19,414 nucleotides of DNA, taken from assembly GCA_945874515.1 (NCBI GenBank), contig CAMCHA010000005.1, forward strand, positions 1 to 19,414, read 5' to 3'. Positions within the stretch are counted from its first letter, which is position 1. The number at the start of each line of letters is the position of its first letter. The notes beneath the pieces are model-generated. The model did no database searches. It had not been told where the DNA came from and saw only the letters and a list, made by a program, of their open reading frames with translations. Source of the stretch: Asaia bogorensis. GTDB lineage: Bacteria; Pseudomonadota; Alphaproteobacteria; Acetobacterales; Acetobacteraceae. Positions 1-7,145 of the stretch are shown here, piece after piece. The position numbers were made by a program, and so were the translations under genes.

Positions 1-404
1 CAAACTTCAAACAATTTGCGCGTTTGGCTCTCAATCCCCTTCGCCGCATCCAGCACCATCACGGCGGCATCCACCGCGGTCAGGGTGCGGTAGGTATCTT
101 CCGAAAAATCCTCGTGGCCTGGCGTGTCCAACAGGTTGAACACCACGCCGTCACGTTCAAAAGTCATGACGGAGGTCGCCACCGAAATCCCGCGATCCTG
201 TTCAATCTTCATCCAGTCAGACCGGGTGCGCCGCGCATTACCCTTGGCGCGCACCGCACCGGCAAGCTGAATGGCGCCGCCCTTGAGCAGCAATTTCTCG
301 GTCAGCGTGGTTTTGCCCGCATCCGGATGAGCGATGATGGCAAAGCTCCGCCTGCGGGCGGCCTCTTCGGCGATACGGGCGGCGGGAACGGCAGTTTCAG
401 ACAT
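1..404 (-). CDS. prfC: Peptide chain release factor 3 (RF3), N-terminal part, runs off left edge
   Basis: This is a translational GTPase that recycles RF1/RF2 from the ribosome after peptide release. The first 134 residues are visible; the family is usually about 530 residues, so roughly the last three quarters lie outside the window. The G domain is clear: G1 loop AHPDAGKT at residues 25-32, switch I/G2 RGISVATSV at 71-79, and G3 [20 protein letters not shown] at about 93-112. This last stretch, with the [11 protein letters not shown] extension, is typical of RF3 rather than EF-G or LepA. The start at ATG 404 gives a short N-terminal extension before the G1 strand; no good Shine-Dalgarno sequence precedes it. 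The gene is transcribed leftward, divergent from the SDR-folB pair, with 83 bases between the two start codons. The family assignment is very secure. Confidence 0.96.
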   Translation of the reverse strand, partial: MSETAVPAARIAEEAARRRSFAIIAHPDAGKTTLTEKLLLKGGAIQLAGAVRAKGNARRTRSDWMKIEQDRGISVATSVMTFERDGVVFNLLDTPGHEDFSEDTYRTLTAVDAAVMVLDAAKGIESQTRKLFEV

Positions 405-440
405 GGTGGAGTGGGGGTTAGCATCTGAGGCGGCTGTTGT

Positions 441-469
441 CGCGCGGGGCATAGGCCCGCGCGCGTTTT
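441..469. other. GC-rich hairpin with short T run in the prfC/SDR divergent intergenic region
   Basis: Arms CGCGCGGG (441-448) and CCCGCGCG (456-463) pair perfectly around a 7-base loop. They are followed on the + strand by CG and four Ts (466-469). The shape resembles an intrinsic terminator, but no rightward gene lies upstream, because prfC runs away to the left. It sits 18 bases before the SDR start, so it could be a leader hairpin or attenuator for SDR-folB. It could also be incidental structure in GC-rich DNA. The hairpin is seen in the sequence; the role is not established. Confidence 0.35.
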
Positions 470-487
470 GCGGCTATCACCCAGCAC

Positions 488-1258
488 ATGATCCCTGCCA
501 ATCTCCCCCCCGCCGCACTGGTCACGGGCGCCGGCAAGCGACTTGGACGCGCCATGGCGCTCGCGCTCGCTGAAGCTGGCTTTGATGTCGCCATCCATTA
601 TGCCGCGAGCGCGGAAGCCGCCGAGGCCACGGCCGCCGATATCCGTGCCCTGGGCCGCCGCGCCATCACGCTGCGCGCCGAACTGGGTCAGGAAGCGGAA
701 GTCGCTCAACTAATCCCGGCCGCCACCAAGGCGCTTGGCCCGCTTGGGGTGCTGGTCAACAACGCCTCCACCTTTGAACGCGATGAATGGCAAGACGCGA
801 CGCGTGAATCCTGGGATCGGCATATGGAACCCAATCTGCGCGCACCCTTCGTGCTCACGCAGGATTTTGCCAAGGCTCTGCCGGAAGCGGCGCAGGGGCT
901 GGTCGTGAATATGCTGGATCAGCGCGTTTGGTCGCTTACGCCGCATTTTGTTTCATACACCGTGTCCAAGGCGGGGCTTTGGGCGCTGACGCAAAGCCTG
1001 GCACTGGCGATGGCGCCGCGCATTCGGGTGAATGCCATAGGCCCTGGCCCTGCCTTGCCCAGCCCGCGCCAAAGCCAGGAACATTTCGACAAGCAGGCGG
1101 CATCAACGCCGCTCACGCGGCCTACCAGCGCCGAGGAAGTCGCCCGCGCGCTGATAGCGATCCTGTCGCTCCCGTCCATGACCGGGCAGATGATTGCGCT
1201 GGATGGCGGGCAGCATTTGCAATGGTCGTCCTCCTACGGGCAGGAGCCTTTAGAATGA
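488..1258 (+). CDS. SDR oxidoreductase, pteridine reductase/FolM-like
   Basis: A 256-residue short-chain dehydrogenase/reductase with an N-terminal Rossmann fold. The cofactor motif is TGAGKRLG at residues 13-20; the Lys-Arg pair suggests NADPH preference and matches the TGAxKRLG form of pteridine reductases. NNAS is at 91-94. The usual catalytic serine position is Asp144, followed by Tyr157 and Lys161. The Asp-(13)-Tyr-(4)-Lys spacing is that known for trypanosomatid PTR1 (Asp181, Tyr194, Lys198). The likely role is NADPH-dependent reduction of a dihydropterin or dihydrofolate in the cytoplasm, as for FolM. The gene is translationally coupled to folB by an ATGA overlap, which supports a pterin substrate. 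ATG 488 lacks an obvious Shine-Dalgarno sequence. Generic SDR membership is certain; substrate is inferred. Confidence 0.85.
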   Translation: MIPANLPPAALVTGAGKRLGRAMALALAEAGFDVAIHYAASAEAAEATAADIRALGRRAITLRAELGQEAEVAQLIPAATKALGPLGVLVNNASTFERDEWQDATRESWDRHMEPNLRAPFVLTQDFAKALPEAAQGLVVNMLDQRVWSLTPHFVSYTVSKAGLWALTQSLALAMAPRIRVNAIGPGPALPSPRQSQEHFDKQAASTPLTRPTSAEEVARALIAILSLPSMTGQMIALDGGQHLQWSSSYGQEPLE

Positions 1259-1647
1259 GTTTCGCCCCGGATGCCGCAGCGGGGCTGCGGCTGGTTTTCG
1301 TGCGCCATCTGGAAGTGCAGGCCTTGCTCGGCGTCCATGCTCATGAGCAAACCCGCCCGCAGCGCGTGATCCTGGATTTGGAATTGGCGGTGGAGGACCC
1401 CGAAGCCCCCTCAGCCGAAGGGCCAGACCGGTTGGCCCGCGTGGTGGATTACGCGGCGGTCGCTGAAACCGCTCAACGGATCGCGACTTCGGCCCATGTT
1501 TGGCTCGCGGAAACCCTGGCTGAGCGCATCGCCATCAGCCTGTTGGAAGATGCCCGCATACGCCGCATTCGGGTCTGTGTGACCAAGCCAGACGCGATGC
1601 CAGATAGCATCGAAGTCGGCGTTGTCATTGAAAGATCACGATTTTGA
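1255..1647 (+). CDS. folB: Dihydroneopterin aldolase
   Basis: A 130-residue enzyme of folate biosynthesis that cleaves 7,8-dihydroneopterin to 6-hydroxymethyl-7,8-dihydropterin and glycolaldehyde. FolB hallmarks are in order: the opening strand VFVRHLEVQALLGVHAHEQ (residues 14-32, with the conserved Glu31 of the GVxxxEQ motif), Asp65-Tyr66 in VVDYAAVAE, the helix ETLAERIA (86-93), and the catalytic Lys in VTKPDAMP (Lys111), followed by VGVVIER. The length is normal for the family. I chose ATG 1255 because it overlaps the SDR stop codon (ATGA) and starts the protein just before the first conserved strand; the reading frame is open further upstream, but only as a shadow of the SDR gene. Other folate genes (folP, folK) are not nearby. 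The enzyme is cytoplasmic and usually oligomeric. Confidence 0.93.
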   Translation: MSFAPDAAAGLRLVFVRHLEVQALLGVHAHEQTRPQRVILDLELAVEDPEAPSAEGPDRLARVVDYAAVAETAQRIATSAHVWLAETLAERIAISLLEDARIRRIRVCVTKPDAMPDSIEVGVVIERSRF

Positions 1648-1665
1648 CATCACCGGTGCTGCGGA

Positions 1666-1900
1666 TTGTCCACCGCGCGAAAACCACCGCCAAAAGCTTT
1701 TTGCGCGCGGCCCGAAATTTTCCCCTTGACGCCGGCTCGGCTTTGCGACTCAGTGGTAAATCTAGCTAAATCAATAACTTAAATTGTTACAGGCAAAGCG
1801 CCGCAAATCTAGGCAGAGCCATAGAATCTTTGTGTAACATAGCCTTAACAGGATTGTCTTGATGACTTCCCACAGGTTTATCCACAGGTTTCGTGGACAA
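1666..1900. other. AT-rich intergenic region with DnaA-box-like 9-mers upstream of uvrC
   Basis: The 285-base gap between folB and uvrC is strikingly AT-rich in its middle (about 1750-1860) compared with the surrounding GC-rich genes. A perfect consensus DnaA box, TTATCCACA, lies at 1878-1886. Related 9-mers are CTTCCCACA (1866-1874, exactly 12 bases upstream, inside the direct repeat CCACAGGTTT at 1870 and 1882), TTGTCCACG on the minus strand (1892-1900) and TTGTCCACC (1666-1674). AAATCTAG is repeated at 1758 and 1805. A -10-like TAGAAT occurs at 1822-1827 without a convincing -35. The region may hold the uvrC promoter with DnaA control, or be a candidate replication origin. The motifs are seen; the function is inferred. 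Confidence 0.4.
1673..1710 (+). terminator. Possible weak terminator hairpin after folB
   Basis: CCGCGCG (1673-1679) pairs with CGCGCGG (1704-1710). The adjacent AAAA (1680-1683) can pair with Ts at about 1698-1702 across a 2-base bulge. Only the mixed tract CCCGAAATTTT follows, so it lacks a proper U run. It lies 26 bases after the folB stop codon. This may be a weak terminator or an mRNA 3' end structure. Confidence 0.3.
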
Positions 1901-1932
1901 ATTCGCCAAGCCTTTGCCATAAGCTACCGCTG

Positions 1933-3819
1933 ATGATCGAAACCGCGCCACCTGCCTCGGATAGCCCCTTATTCCAGGGCCTGGCAGTGCTGGAAGCCGC
2001 GCTGCCCACCCTGCCGACCGCCCCCGGCGTCTATCGCATGCTGAATGAGAAGGGGGAGGCGCTTTACGTCGGCAAGGCCAGGTCGCTCCGCAAACGCGTC
2101 ACTTCCTATACCCAGATCTCCCGCTTGCCGGAACGGCTCAGGCGCATGGTGTTTGAAACCCGGTCGCTCGAAGTGGTCACCACAGGGTCAGAGGCCGAGG
2201 CGCTGCTGCTGGAAGCCAATTTCATCAAGCGCTTCCGGCCGCGCTTCAACATCGTCCTTCGGGACGATAAATCCTATCCCTGGCTGGTCATCACGGAAGA
2301 CCACCCCTTTCCGCAGATTGCCAAGCATCGCGGGGAAAGGCGGAAGGGCGCATCCTATTGGGGGCCTTTTGCGTCCGTCTGGGCGGTGAACCAGACCATC
2401 AATGCGCTTCAGCGCGTGTTCCTGCTGCGATCCTGCCGCGATACGGTGTTTGATGCGCGCACGCGGCCTTGTCTGCTGTTTCAAATCAAGCGCTGCGCCG
2501 CGCCATGCGTGGACCGGATATCGCAGGCCGATTACGCGGCGCTGGTTGCGGAAGCCAAGCAGTTCCTGTCTGGCGAAACGCCCTCCATCCAAAAGCGCCT
2601 CGCCACAGAAATGGAAGCGGCGGCGGCGGATTTGCAGTTTGAGCGTGCAGCCGCGCTGCGTGACCGTATCCGGGGACTCACGCATATTCAGGGCAAGGAT
2701 CGTGTCAATCTGGAAGGCATGGGCGATGCGGATGTGATCGCGCTGCATCAGGCGGCAGGCCAAAGCTGCGTGCAGGTGTTTTTCTTCCGCGGCGGGCGCA
2801 ATAACGGCAATCGCGCCTTTTTCCTGAGCCACGCCAAGCAGGACCAAAGCGCTGAGGAGGTAATGGGCGCCTTCCTTGGCCAGCTTTATGAAGATTTGCC
2901 GCCACCACCTTTGCTTTTGCTCTCCCACGATCCCCCCGAAGCGGTGCTGATTGCGGAGGCTTTGGCGATCAAGGCCGGGCGGCGGGTTGAATTGCGTCGG
3001 CCCCAGCGCGGCGAAAAACACGAAGCCTTGGAACACGCGGCGACCAATGCGCGGGAAGCGCTGGAACGGCGCATGGCGGAAGGCACCGCCCAGGCGGCGC
3101 TGCTGGAAGGCACGGCGAGCGTTTTCGGCCTGCCAGGTGCGCCGGAACGGATCGAGATTTACGACAATAGCCATATCCAGGGCTCCAATGCCTATGGCGT
3201 TATGGTGGTGGCCGGCGCGACAGGCTTCATGAAGCAGGGCTACCGGAAATTCGCCATCAAAACCGCCGCCACCAATGATGATTTCGCCATGATGCGCGAA
3301 GTGTTTGAACGCCGCTTTGGCCGGGCGCTCCGCGAAGACCCCGCCCGCGCTGGTGAAGATTGGCCCGATTTGGTGCTGATTGACGGCGGCGCCGGCCAGC
3401 TTTCCGCCGCGCGGGAGATCATGGAAGGCCTTGGCCTGGATGACCTGCCTCTGGTGGCGGTGGCCAAGGGGCCGGACCGCGATGCTGGGCGGGAATGGTT
3501 CCACATGGCGGGTCGCGAACCCTTTCAATTACCGCTGCGCGATGCGGTGCTGTTCTATCTGCAGCGCTTGCGCGACGAAGCGCATCGCTTCGCCATCACC
3601 ACCCATCGCGCCGGACGATCCAAGGCGCTGACGCGGTCTGAATTGGATGAGGTGCCAGGCGTGGCGGCGGCGATGAAGCGCAAATTGCTGAACCATTTCG
3701 GCTCAGCCCGCGGGGTGCGGCAGGCGGGGTTGGCGGATCTGGAAGCCTGCCCGGGGGTTGGCCCAGCCTTGGCCAGGCGGATTCATGACCATTTCCATCC
3801 CAATGCAGCGCTTGGTTGA
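1933..3819 (+). CDS. uvrC: Excinuclease ABC subunit C
   Basis: The 628-residue dual-incision nuclease of nucleotide excision repair, acting with UvrA and UvrB. Domains in order: a GIY-YIG nuclease at about 26-110 (PGVY at 31-34, [13 protein letters not shown] at 44-56, Glu94); a cysteine cluster Cys168, Cys180, Cys188, Cys192, whose 12/8/4 spacing is that of the E. coli UvrC iron-sulfur ligands; a UVR (UvrB-binding) helix pair at about 219-249; an RNase H-like endonuclease domain with the DDH triad Asp411 (IYDNSHIQG), Asp484 (LIDGG) and His551 (DEAHRFAI); and tandem helix-hairpin-helix motifs at about 571-618. The length is typical. ATG 1933 is chosen because it gives a normal short N-terminal extension; its ribosome binding site is weak. 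It heads the pgsA-moaDE block. Confidence 0.98.
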   Translation: MIETAPPASDSPLFQGLAVLEAALPTLPTAPGVYRMLNEKGEALYVGKARSLRKRVTSYTQISRLPERLRRMVFETRSLEVVTTGSEAEALLLEANFIKRFRPRFNIVLRDDKSYPWLVITEDHPFPQIAKHRGERRKGASYWGPFASVWAVNQTINALQRVFLLRSCRDTVFDARTRPCLLFQIKRCAAPCVDRISQADYAALVAEAKQFLSGETPSIQKRLATEMEAAAADLQFERAAALRDRIRGLTHIQGKDRVNLEGMGDADVIALHQAAGQSCVQVFFFRGGRNNGNRAFFLSHAKQDQSAEEVMGAFLGQLYEDLPPPPLLLLSHDPPEAVLIAEALAIKAGRRVELRRPQRGEKHEALEHAATNAREALERRMAEGTAQAALLEGTASVFGLPGAPERIEIYDNSHIQGSNAYGVMVVAGATGFMKQGYRKFAIKTAATNDDFAMMREVFERRFGRALREDPARAGEDWPDLVLIDGGAGQLSAAREIMEGLGLDDLPLVAVAKGPDRDAGREWFHMAGREPFQLPLRDAVLFYLQRLRDEAHRFAITTHRAGRSKALTRSELDEVPGVAAAMKRKLLNHFGSARGVRQAGLADLEACPGVGPALARRIHDHFHPNAALG

Positions 3820-3872
3820 AGTGTGCGCTGCCCACGTGCCAAAAGCCTCTATCCCTGGTTAACTGGACAGCA

Positions 3873-4490
3873 ATGCCAACCGATCTGCCCAATCTGCTGA
3901 CGCTTTCGCGCATCGCGGCCATACCGCTGCTGGTGGTGCTTGCGTCGATCAATACGCCACAAGCGGATATGGCGGCCTGCGTGGTGTTTTCCCTTGCTGC
4001 CATCACGGATTATTTTGATGGCAAGATCGCGCGCGAACGTGGCGCGGTGTCTGGCTTTGGCCGCATGCTGGACCCGATTGCGGATAAGCTGCTGGTCGCC
4101 GCGGCGCTGATGCTGCTGGCGGGCTATGGCCGACTTTCCGACGCCGGGCTGTTTCCCGCCATTGTCATCATGCTGCGCGAGATTCTGGTCTCGGGCCTGC
4201 GGGAATTCCTGGCCGAGTTGCGCGTGGGCCTGCCCGTCACGCCGCTCGCGAAATGGAAGACCGGGTTTCAGATGGGTGCTTTGGGCACCCTGCTGGCGGG
4301 GGATAGCGGCGCGCCGGTGGTTGGGCTTGGCTTCCTGCCGGTTTCCCTGATCGGGGAGGGGATGCTCTGGGCGGCAGCTGTACTGACGCTGATCACCGGC
4401 TGGGATTATCTGCGCGCTGGGCTGAGCCTGGCGCAGGGCGAAATCCCGGCCAGCCGCGATGCCGAGGCAAAACCGCCCGGGCAGTCTTGA
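3873..4490 (+). CDS. pgsA: CDP-diacylglycerol--glycerol-3-phosphate 3-phosphatidyltransferase
   Basis: A 205-residue integral membrane enzyme making phosphatidylglycerophosphate, the first committed step to phosphatidylglycerol and cardiolipin. The CDP-alcohol phosphotransferase signature is complete: Asp46, Asp49-Gly50, Ala53-Arg54, Gly63, Asp67 and Asp71, with the canonical DG-x2-AR-x8-G-x3-D-x3-D spacing. The opening LPNLLTLSRI is characteristic of PgsA. Hydrophobic segments lie at about 12-26, 32-45, 72-85, 93-105 and 154-175. ATG 3873 is preferred; a TTG at 3816 overlapping the uvrC stop codon would add 19 poorly conserved-looking residues. The uvrC-pgsA-moaD-moaE order recurs in Alphaproteobacteria, so the position agrees with the call. 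Confidence 0.95.
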   Translation: MPTDLPNLLTLSRIAAIPLLVVLASINTPQADMAACVVFSLAAITDYFDGKIARERGAVSGFGRMLDPIADKLLVAAALMLLAGYGRLSDAGLFPAIVIMLREILVSGLREFLAELRVGLPVTPLAKWKTGFQMGALGTLLAGDSGAPVVGLGFLPVSLIGEGMLWAAAVLTLITGWDYLRAGLSLAQGEIPASRDAEAKPPGQS

Positions 4491-4530
4491 GTCTGAGCCC
4501 CGGGGAGCGCATCTTGATGAATGATGGGGC

Positions 4531-4535
4531 GAGGA
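4531..4535 (+). promoter_or_regulatory. Shine-Dalgarno site deciding the lipoprotein start
   Basis: GAGGA lies five bases before ATG 4541. It supports that start over the upstream TTG 4487 and ATG 4517 and leaves a signal peptide of 17 residues before the lipobox cysteine. Confidence 0.55.
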
Positions 4536-4540
4536 AAACT

Positions 4541-5101
4541 ATGCGACATTCTATGGTGCTGCTGTTTGGGGGAATGCTTGCGCTGCAAGGCTGTGGGCCG
4601 AATTGGCAGCCAAGCTGGAACACCAGCCGCAATGCCGCCATACCCCAGATGGATAGCCTGACGGTCCGGCGCGTCACTAGCGGGGATACGACCGAGGAAG
4701 TGCTGCGCACTGAAACGCTGGACTACGCCGCGATGCGCGCCCCCGCCACGCCCACCACGCAAATGACGCCGGATGATGCGCTGCGTCTGCCGCCGCCACC
4801 GCCGCCGCTGCGTAGCAGCAGTTCTACCCCGCCGCCCATGGCATCCGTGCCGCCGCGTGCGCCTTCGCCGCCGGCCGCAATACCTTCCGGCATGCCCGGG
4901 TCGCCCTCGCCACGGGTTGAAGGCACCGTCATTCCCGCAACACCAGGGCAGCCGGGCGGGATTGTCGCCGGCGGCAATGATCGCATTCAGGTCTTCAATC
5001 CGCCAGGCACGGCGGGTGGCGGTATTGCGGTGCGCGATGGCGGCACCACCACCATTATCGGGCCGGGCGGGCGCATCACCTCGGTGCCCTCGCCACGCTG
5101 A
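4541..5101 (+). CDS. Small proline-rich putative lipoprotein
   Basis: I do not recognise a named family. From ATG 4541 the 186-residue protein has a lipoprotein signal: basic N-terminus MRHS, a hydrophobic stretch 5-15, and lipobox LQGC with lipid-accepting Cys18. Residues 19-80 are polar with few hydrophobics; 81-125 are dominated by proline and serine, including a run of six prolines at 84-89; 130-186 are rich in glycine with short strands such as RIQVFNPP and TTTIIGPGGRITSVPSPR. The mature part is probably disordered and periplasmic, perhaps a wall or outer-membrane tether. I chose ATG 4541 because GAGGA (4531-4535) lies five bases upstream and the signal peptide starts there; TTG 4487 or ATG 4517 would put extra residues before it. 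It is inserted between pgsA and moaD, usually adjacent genes. Confidence 0.75.
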   Translation: MRHSMVLLFGGMLALQGCGPNWQPSWNTSRNAAIPQMDSLTVRRVTSGDTTEEVLRTETLDYAAMRAPATPTTQMTPDDALRLPPPPPPLRSSSSTPPPMASVPPRAPSPPAAIPSGMPGSPSPRVEGTVIPATPGQPGGIVAGGNDRIQVFNPPGTAGGGIAVRDGGTTTIIGPGGRITSVPSPR

Positions 5102-5107
5102 AGCATC

Positions 5108-5359
5108 ATGCGGATTCTGTATTTCGCCTGGCTGCGCCAGAAGATCGGCGTGGCCGAAGAAGAAGTGGCGCCGCCAGCCGAGGTGCACGATGTGGCGGGC
5201 TTGCGCGATTGGCTTGCGACGCGCAGCCCCGGCCACGCCGCAGCCTTCGCCGACGCCAAGCAAATCCGTGCCGCCGTCAATCAGGATTTCGCCACACCGG
5301 ATCATCCCGTAGCGGCAGGCGATGAGATTGCCTTCTTCCCACCCGTGACCGGGGGCTGA
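5108..5359 (+). CDS. moaD: Molybdopterin synthase sulfur carrier subunit
   Basis: An 83-residue ubiquitin-like protein that carries sulfur as a C-terminal thiocarboxylate and donates it to MoaE for converting cyclic pyranopterin monophosphate into molybdopterin. The sequence opens MRILYFAWLRQKIG, typical of MoaD, has VNQDFATPDHPVAAGDEIAFFPPVTGG at the end, and terminates in the essential Gly-Gly (82-83). The length is typical. It begins six bases after the lipoprotein stop codon and is followed three bases later by moaE, so the two subunits of the synthase are co-translated. The protein is cytoplasmic. Confidence 0.95.
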   Translation: MRILYFAWLRQKIGVAEEEVAPPAEVHDVAGLRDWLATRSPGHAAAFADAKQIRAAVNQDFATPDHPVAAGDEIAFFPPVTGG

Positions 5360-5362
5360 GCC

Positions 5363-5821
5363 ATGGCGCGTATCCTGGTGCAGGAAGCGCTGTTTGACAT
5401 GGCGGCGGAAAGCGCCGCGCTGACCGCGGGCCGGACAGATATTGGCGGCGTTGCGAGCTTTCTTGGCGTGTGCCGCGGCGATGACGCCTTGGCGGCCATG
5501 GTACTGGAACATTATCCCGGCATGACTGAACGCGCACTTGGCCGCATCGCGGCCGAGGCTGAGGCGCGCTGGCCGCTGACCGGCTGCACGGTGATCCATC
5601 GCGTGGGCCGCATCCTGCCCGGTGAGCCGATTGTGCTGGTGCTGACCGCTTCTGCGCATCGCGCCGCTGCGCTTGAATCCTGTGCTTTCCTGATTGATTG
5701 GCTGAAGACCAAGGCGCCCTTCTGGAAGCGCGAGGAATTCGCCGATGGCGATGCGCGCTGGGTGGCCGCGAAGAATGAGGATGACGCTGCCGCCGCGCGC
5801 TGGTCGGTCAAAAACATTTGA
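5363..5821 (+). CDS. moaE: Molybdopterin synthase catalytic subunit
   Basis: A 152-residue catalytic subunit that pairs with MoaD to build the dithiolene of molybdopterin. Recognisable blocks are DIGGVASFLGVCRG (26-39), LEHYPGMTE (48-56), HRVGRILPGE (79-88), ASAHRAAALESCAFLIDWLK (96-115) and the active-site segment LKTKAPFWKRE (114-124). Lys115 and Lys122 have the same 7-residue spacing as the catalytic Lys119/Lys126 of E. coli MoaE. The glycine-rich block carries GGVASFLGVC where GAVVSFxGxV is more usual, a mild variation. The C-terminus, rich in Ala and Asp, is divergent as is common. The stop codon overlaps the apparent TTG start of the following membrane protein gene. Confidence 0.95.
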   Translation: MARILVQEALFDMAAESAALTAGRTDIGGVASFLGVCRGDDALAAMVLEHYPGMTERALGRIAAEAEARWPLTGCTVIHRVGRILPGEPIVLVLTASAHRAAALESCAFLIDWLKTKAPFWKREEFADGDARWVAAKNEDDAAAARWSVKNI

Positions 5822-7140
5822 GGATCAGCGCATTCTCGGCGGTACTGGCCGGGGCCTTGCTGCTGATCTGGCCTGCCATCTTCAATGGCTACCCTTTGCT
5901 GTTCAGCGATAGCGGCGGGTTTTTGCATCAAACACTCGGGCCGCTGATGCTCTGGGACAAGCCGTATATCTACGGGCCATTCCTGCACGCCTTTCATTGG
6001 CGCATCAGCCTTTGGGGGCCGGTAATCGCGCAGGGCCTGATCCTGTCCCATTTGCTGTGGTTGACGCTGCGTGTGCTGCGCGGAAATGCAACGCCGCTTT
6101 GGCATATCGGGCTGTGCGCCTTTGCCGCAGTTGCGACCGCTGCCCCCTTCAGCGCCGCGCTGCTGATGCCTGATGTTTTCGCGCCGATTGTCGTGTTGGG
6201 GTTGTTCCTGCTGGGCTTTGGCGGCGCTGCGTTGACGCGGTTTGAGCGTGGCTATCTGGTGGTGCTGGTGGCACTCGGCATTGCTGCGCATCTCGCGCAT
6301 TTGCCGCTGGCGCTTGGCTTATGCGGGGTGGCGTTGTTGCTGCGCCTTTGGCGTTACCCGGTGCGCCTTTTGGCCATGGCGCTGCCGGTGGTGCTGGCGG
6401 TGGCTATGCTGATGGTCACCAATGCCATCGGCCATGGGCGCTTCGCCCTTTCGCCCTATGGCGCCAGTTTTATGCTGGCCCGCTTGCAGGAAGATGGTCC
6501 GGCGACAGCGCTGCTGAAGGCGCGTTGCCCTGATGCCGGCTGGTATCTTTGCGCCTTCACGGATCGGCTGCCCATGCCGGCCAATGATTTCCTCTGGGTG
6601 CCGGAAAGCCCGATGAACCGTGACGCCGCCGGCCAGCCGCGCTTTCTGGGTGGCATGATGTTGGCGCCGGAAGCCGGGCAGATTGTCGCCGCAACGATCC
6701 GCGCCGACCCGCTTGGCGTGGCCCGCGCCATGGTGGGAAATATGCTGCTGCAGCTTGGTAGCTTCGGCATTGGTGACACCTTGGATGAGGCGCATTTCGC
6801 CGTCGCGATCCGCCCCCGTATCGAACAGGGTTTTTCGGCGGGTGAATTGGCTGCTTTTGATGGTGCGCGGCAGGCGCAGGGCTTGTTGAAGGATGCGCTG
6901 ATGCCGCTCAATCCATTCCATTTGCTGGTGGTGCTGCTGGCGTTGCCCACATTGGCCTGGGCAGCCTGGCGCGGGCAGGGTTTGGCACTGGCACTCACGC
7001 TGTTTCTGCTGGCGGCGGCGCTGGGCAATGCGCTGATTTGCGGCGGGCTTTCCGGGCCACATCCGCGCTATGGCGCGCGCATCATCTGGCTATTGCCGGT
7101 GGCGGCCTTGCTTTGTTGGCCGCACCGGCGAAAGGCGTAA
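5818..7140 (+). CDS. Polytopic membrane protein of unknown function (possible GT-C-like fold)
   Basis: A 440-residue protein I cannot place in a named family. Hydrophobic spans are at about 5-24, 65-87, 95-113, 120-138, 146-176, 183-202, 366-384, 388-408 and 420-434. A large extramembrane domain at about 203-365 contains Cys237 and Cys245 and the motif LPMPANDFLWVPESPMNRD. The first loop after TM1 holds an acidic FSDSGGFL (Asp31) and an aromatic-rich stretch to residue 63, a layout reminiscent of GT-C glycosyltransferases; this is only an analogy. The only plausible start is TTG 5818 in a TTGA overlap with moaE, because the first in-frame ATG (5947) would remove TM1. It is probably coupled to moaE and converges on hemF with a 5-base gap. 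Confidence 0.8.
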   Translation: MRISAFSAVLAGALLLIWPAIFNGYPLLFSDSGGFLHQTLGPLMLWDKPYIYGPFLHAFHWRISLWGPVIAQGLILSHLLWLTLRVLRGNATPLWHIGLCAFAAVATAAPFSAALLMPDVFAPIVVLGLFLLGFGGAALTRFERGYLVVLVALGIAAHLAHLPLALGLCGVALLLRLWRYPVRLLAMALPVVLAVAMLMVTNAIGHGRFALSPYGASFMLARLQEDGPATALLKARCPDAGWYLCAFTDRLPMPANDFLWVPESPMNRDAAGQPRFLGGMMLAPEAGQIVAATIRADPLGVARAMVGNMLLQLGSFGIGDTLDEAHFAVAIRPRIEQGFSAGELAAFDGARQAQGLLKDALMPLNPFHLLVVLLALPTLAWAAWRGQGLALALTLFLLAAALGNALICGGLSGPHPRYGARIIWLLPVAALLCWPHRRKA

Positions 7141-7145
7141 CCCCC

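Noticed and set aside
24..428. A rightward open frame at the left edge
   Set aside because: It is the antisense shadow of prfC, whose minus-strand translation is unmistakable release factor 3.
1726..1731. TTGACG as a -35 element for uvrC
   Set aside because: The bases at the expected -10 position do not resemble TATAAT.
2188..3528. A 446-codon open frame on the minus strand inside uvrC
   Set aside because: It lies opposite a complete uvrC with all catalytic motifs, and its translation has the low-complexity His/Arg/Gly look of GC-rich antisense frames.
4406..5659. A 417-codon minus-strand frame across pgsA, the lipoprotein gene, moaD and moaE
   Set aside because: It is antisense to four supported genes. 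Its translation is rich in His, Arg and Gly with no recognisable domain.
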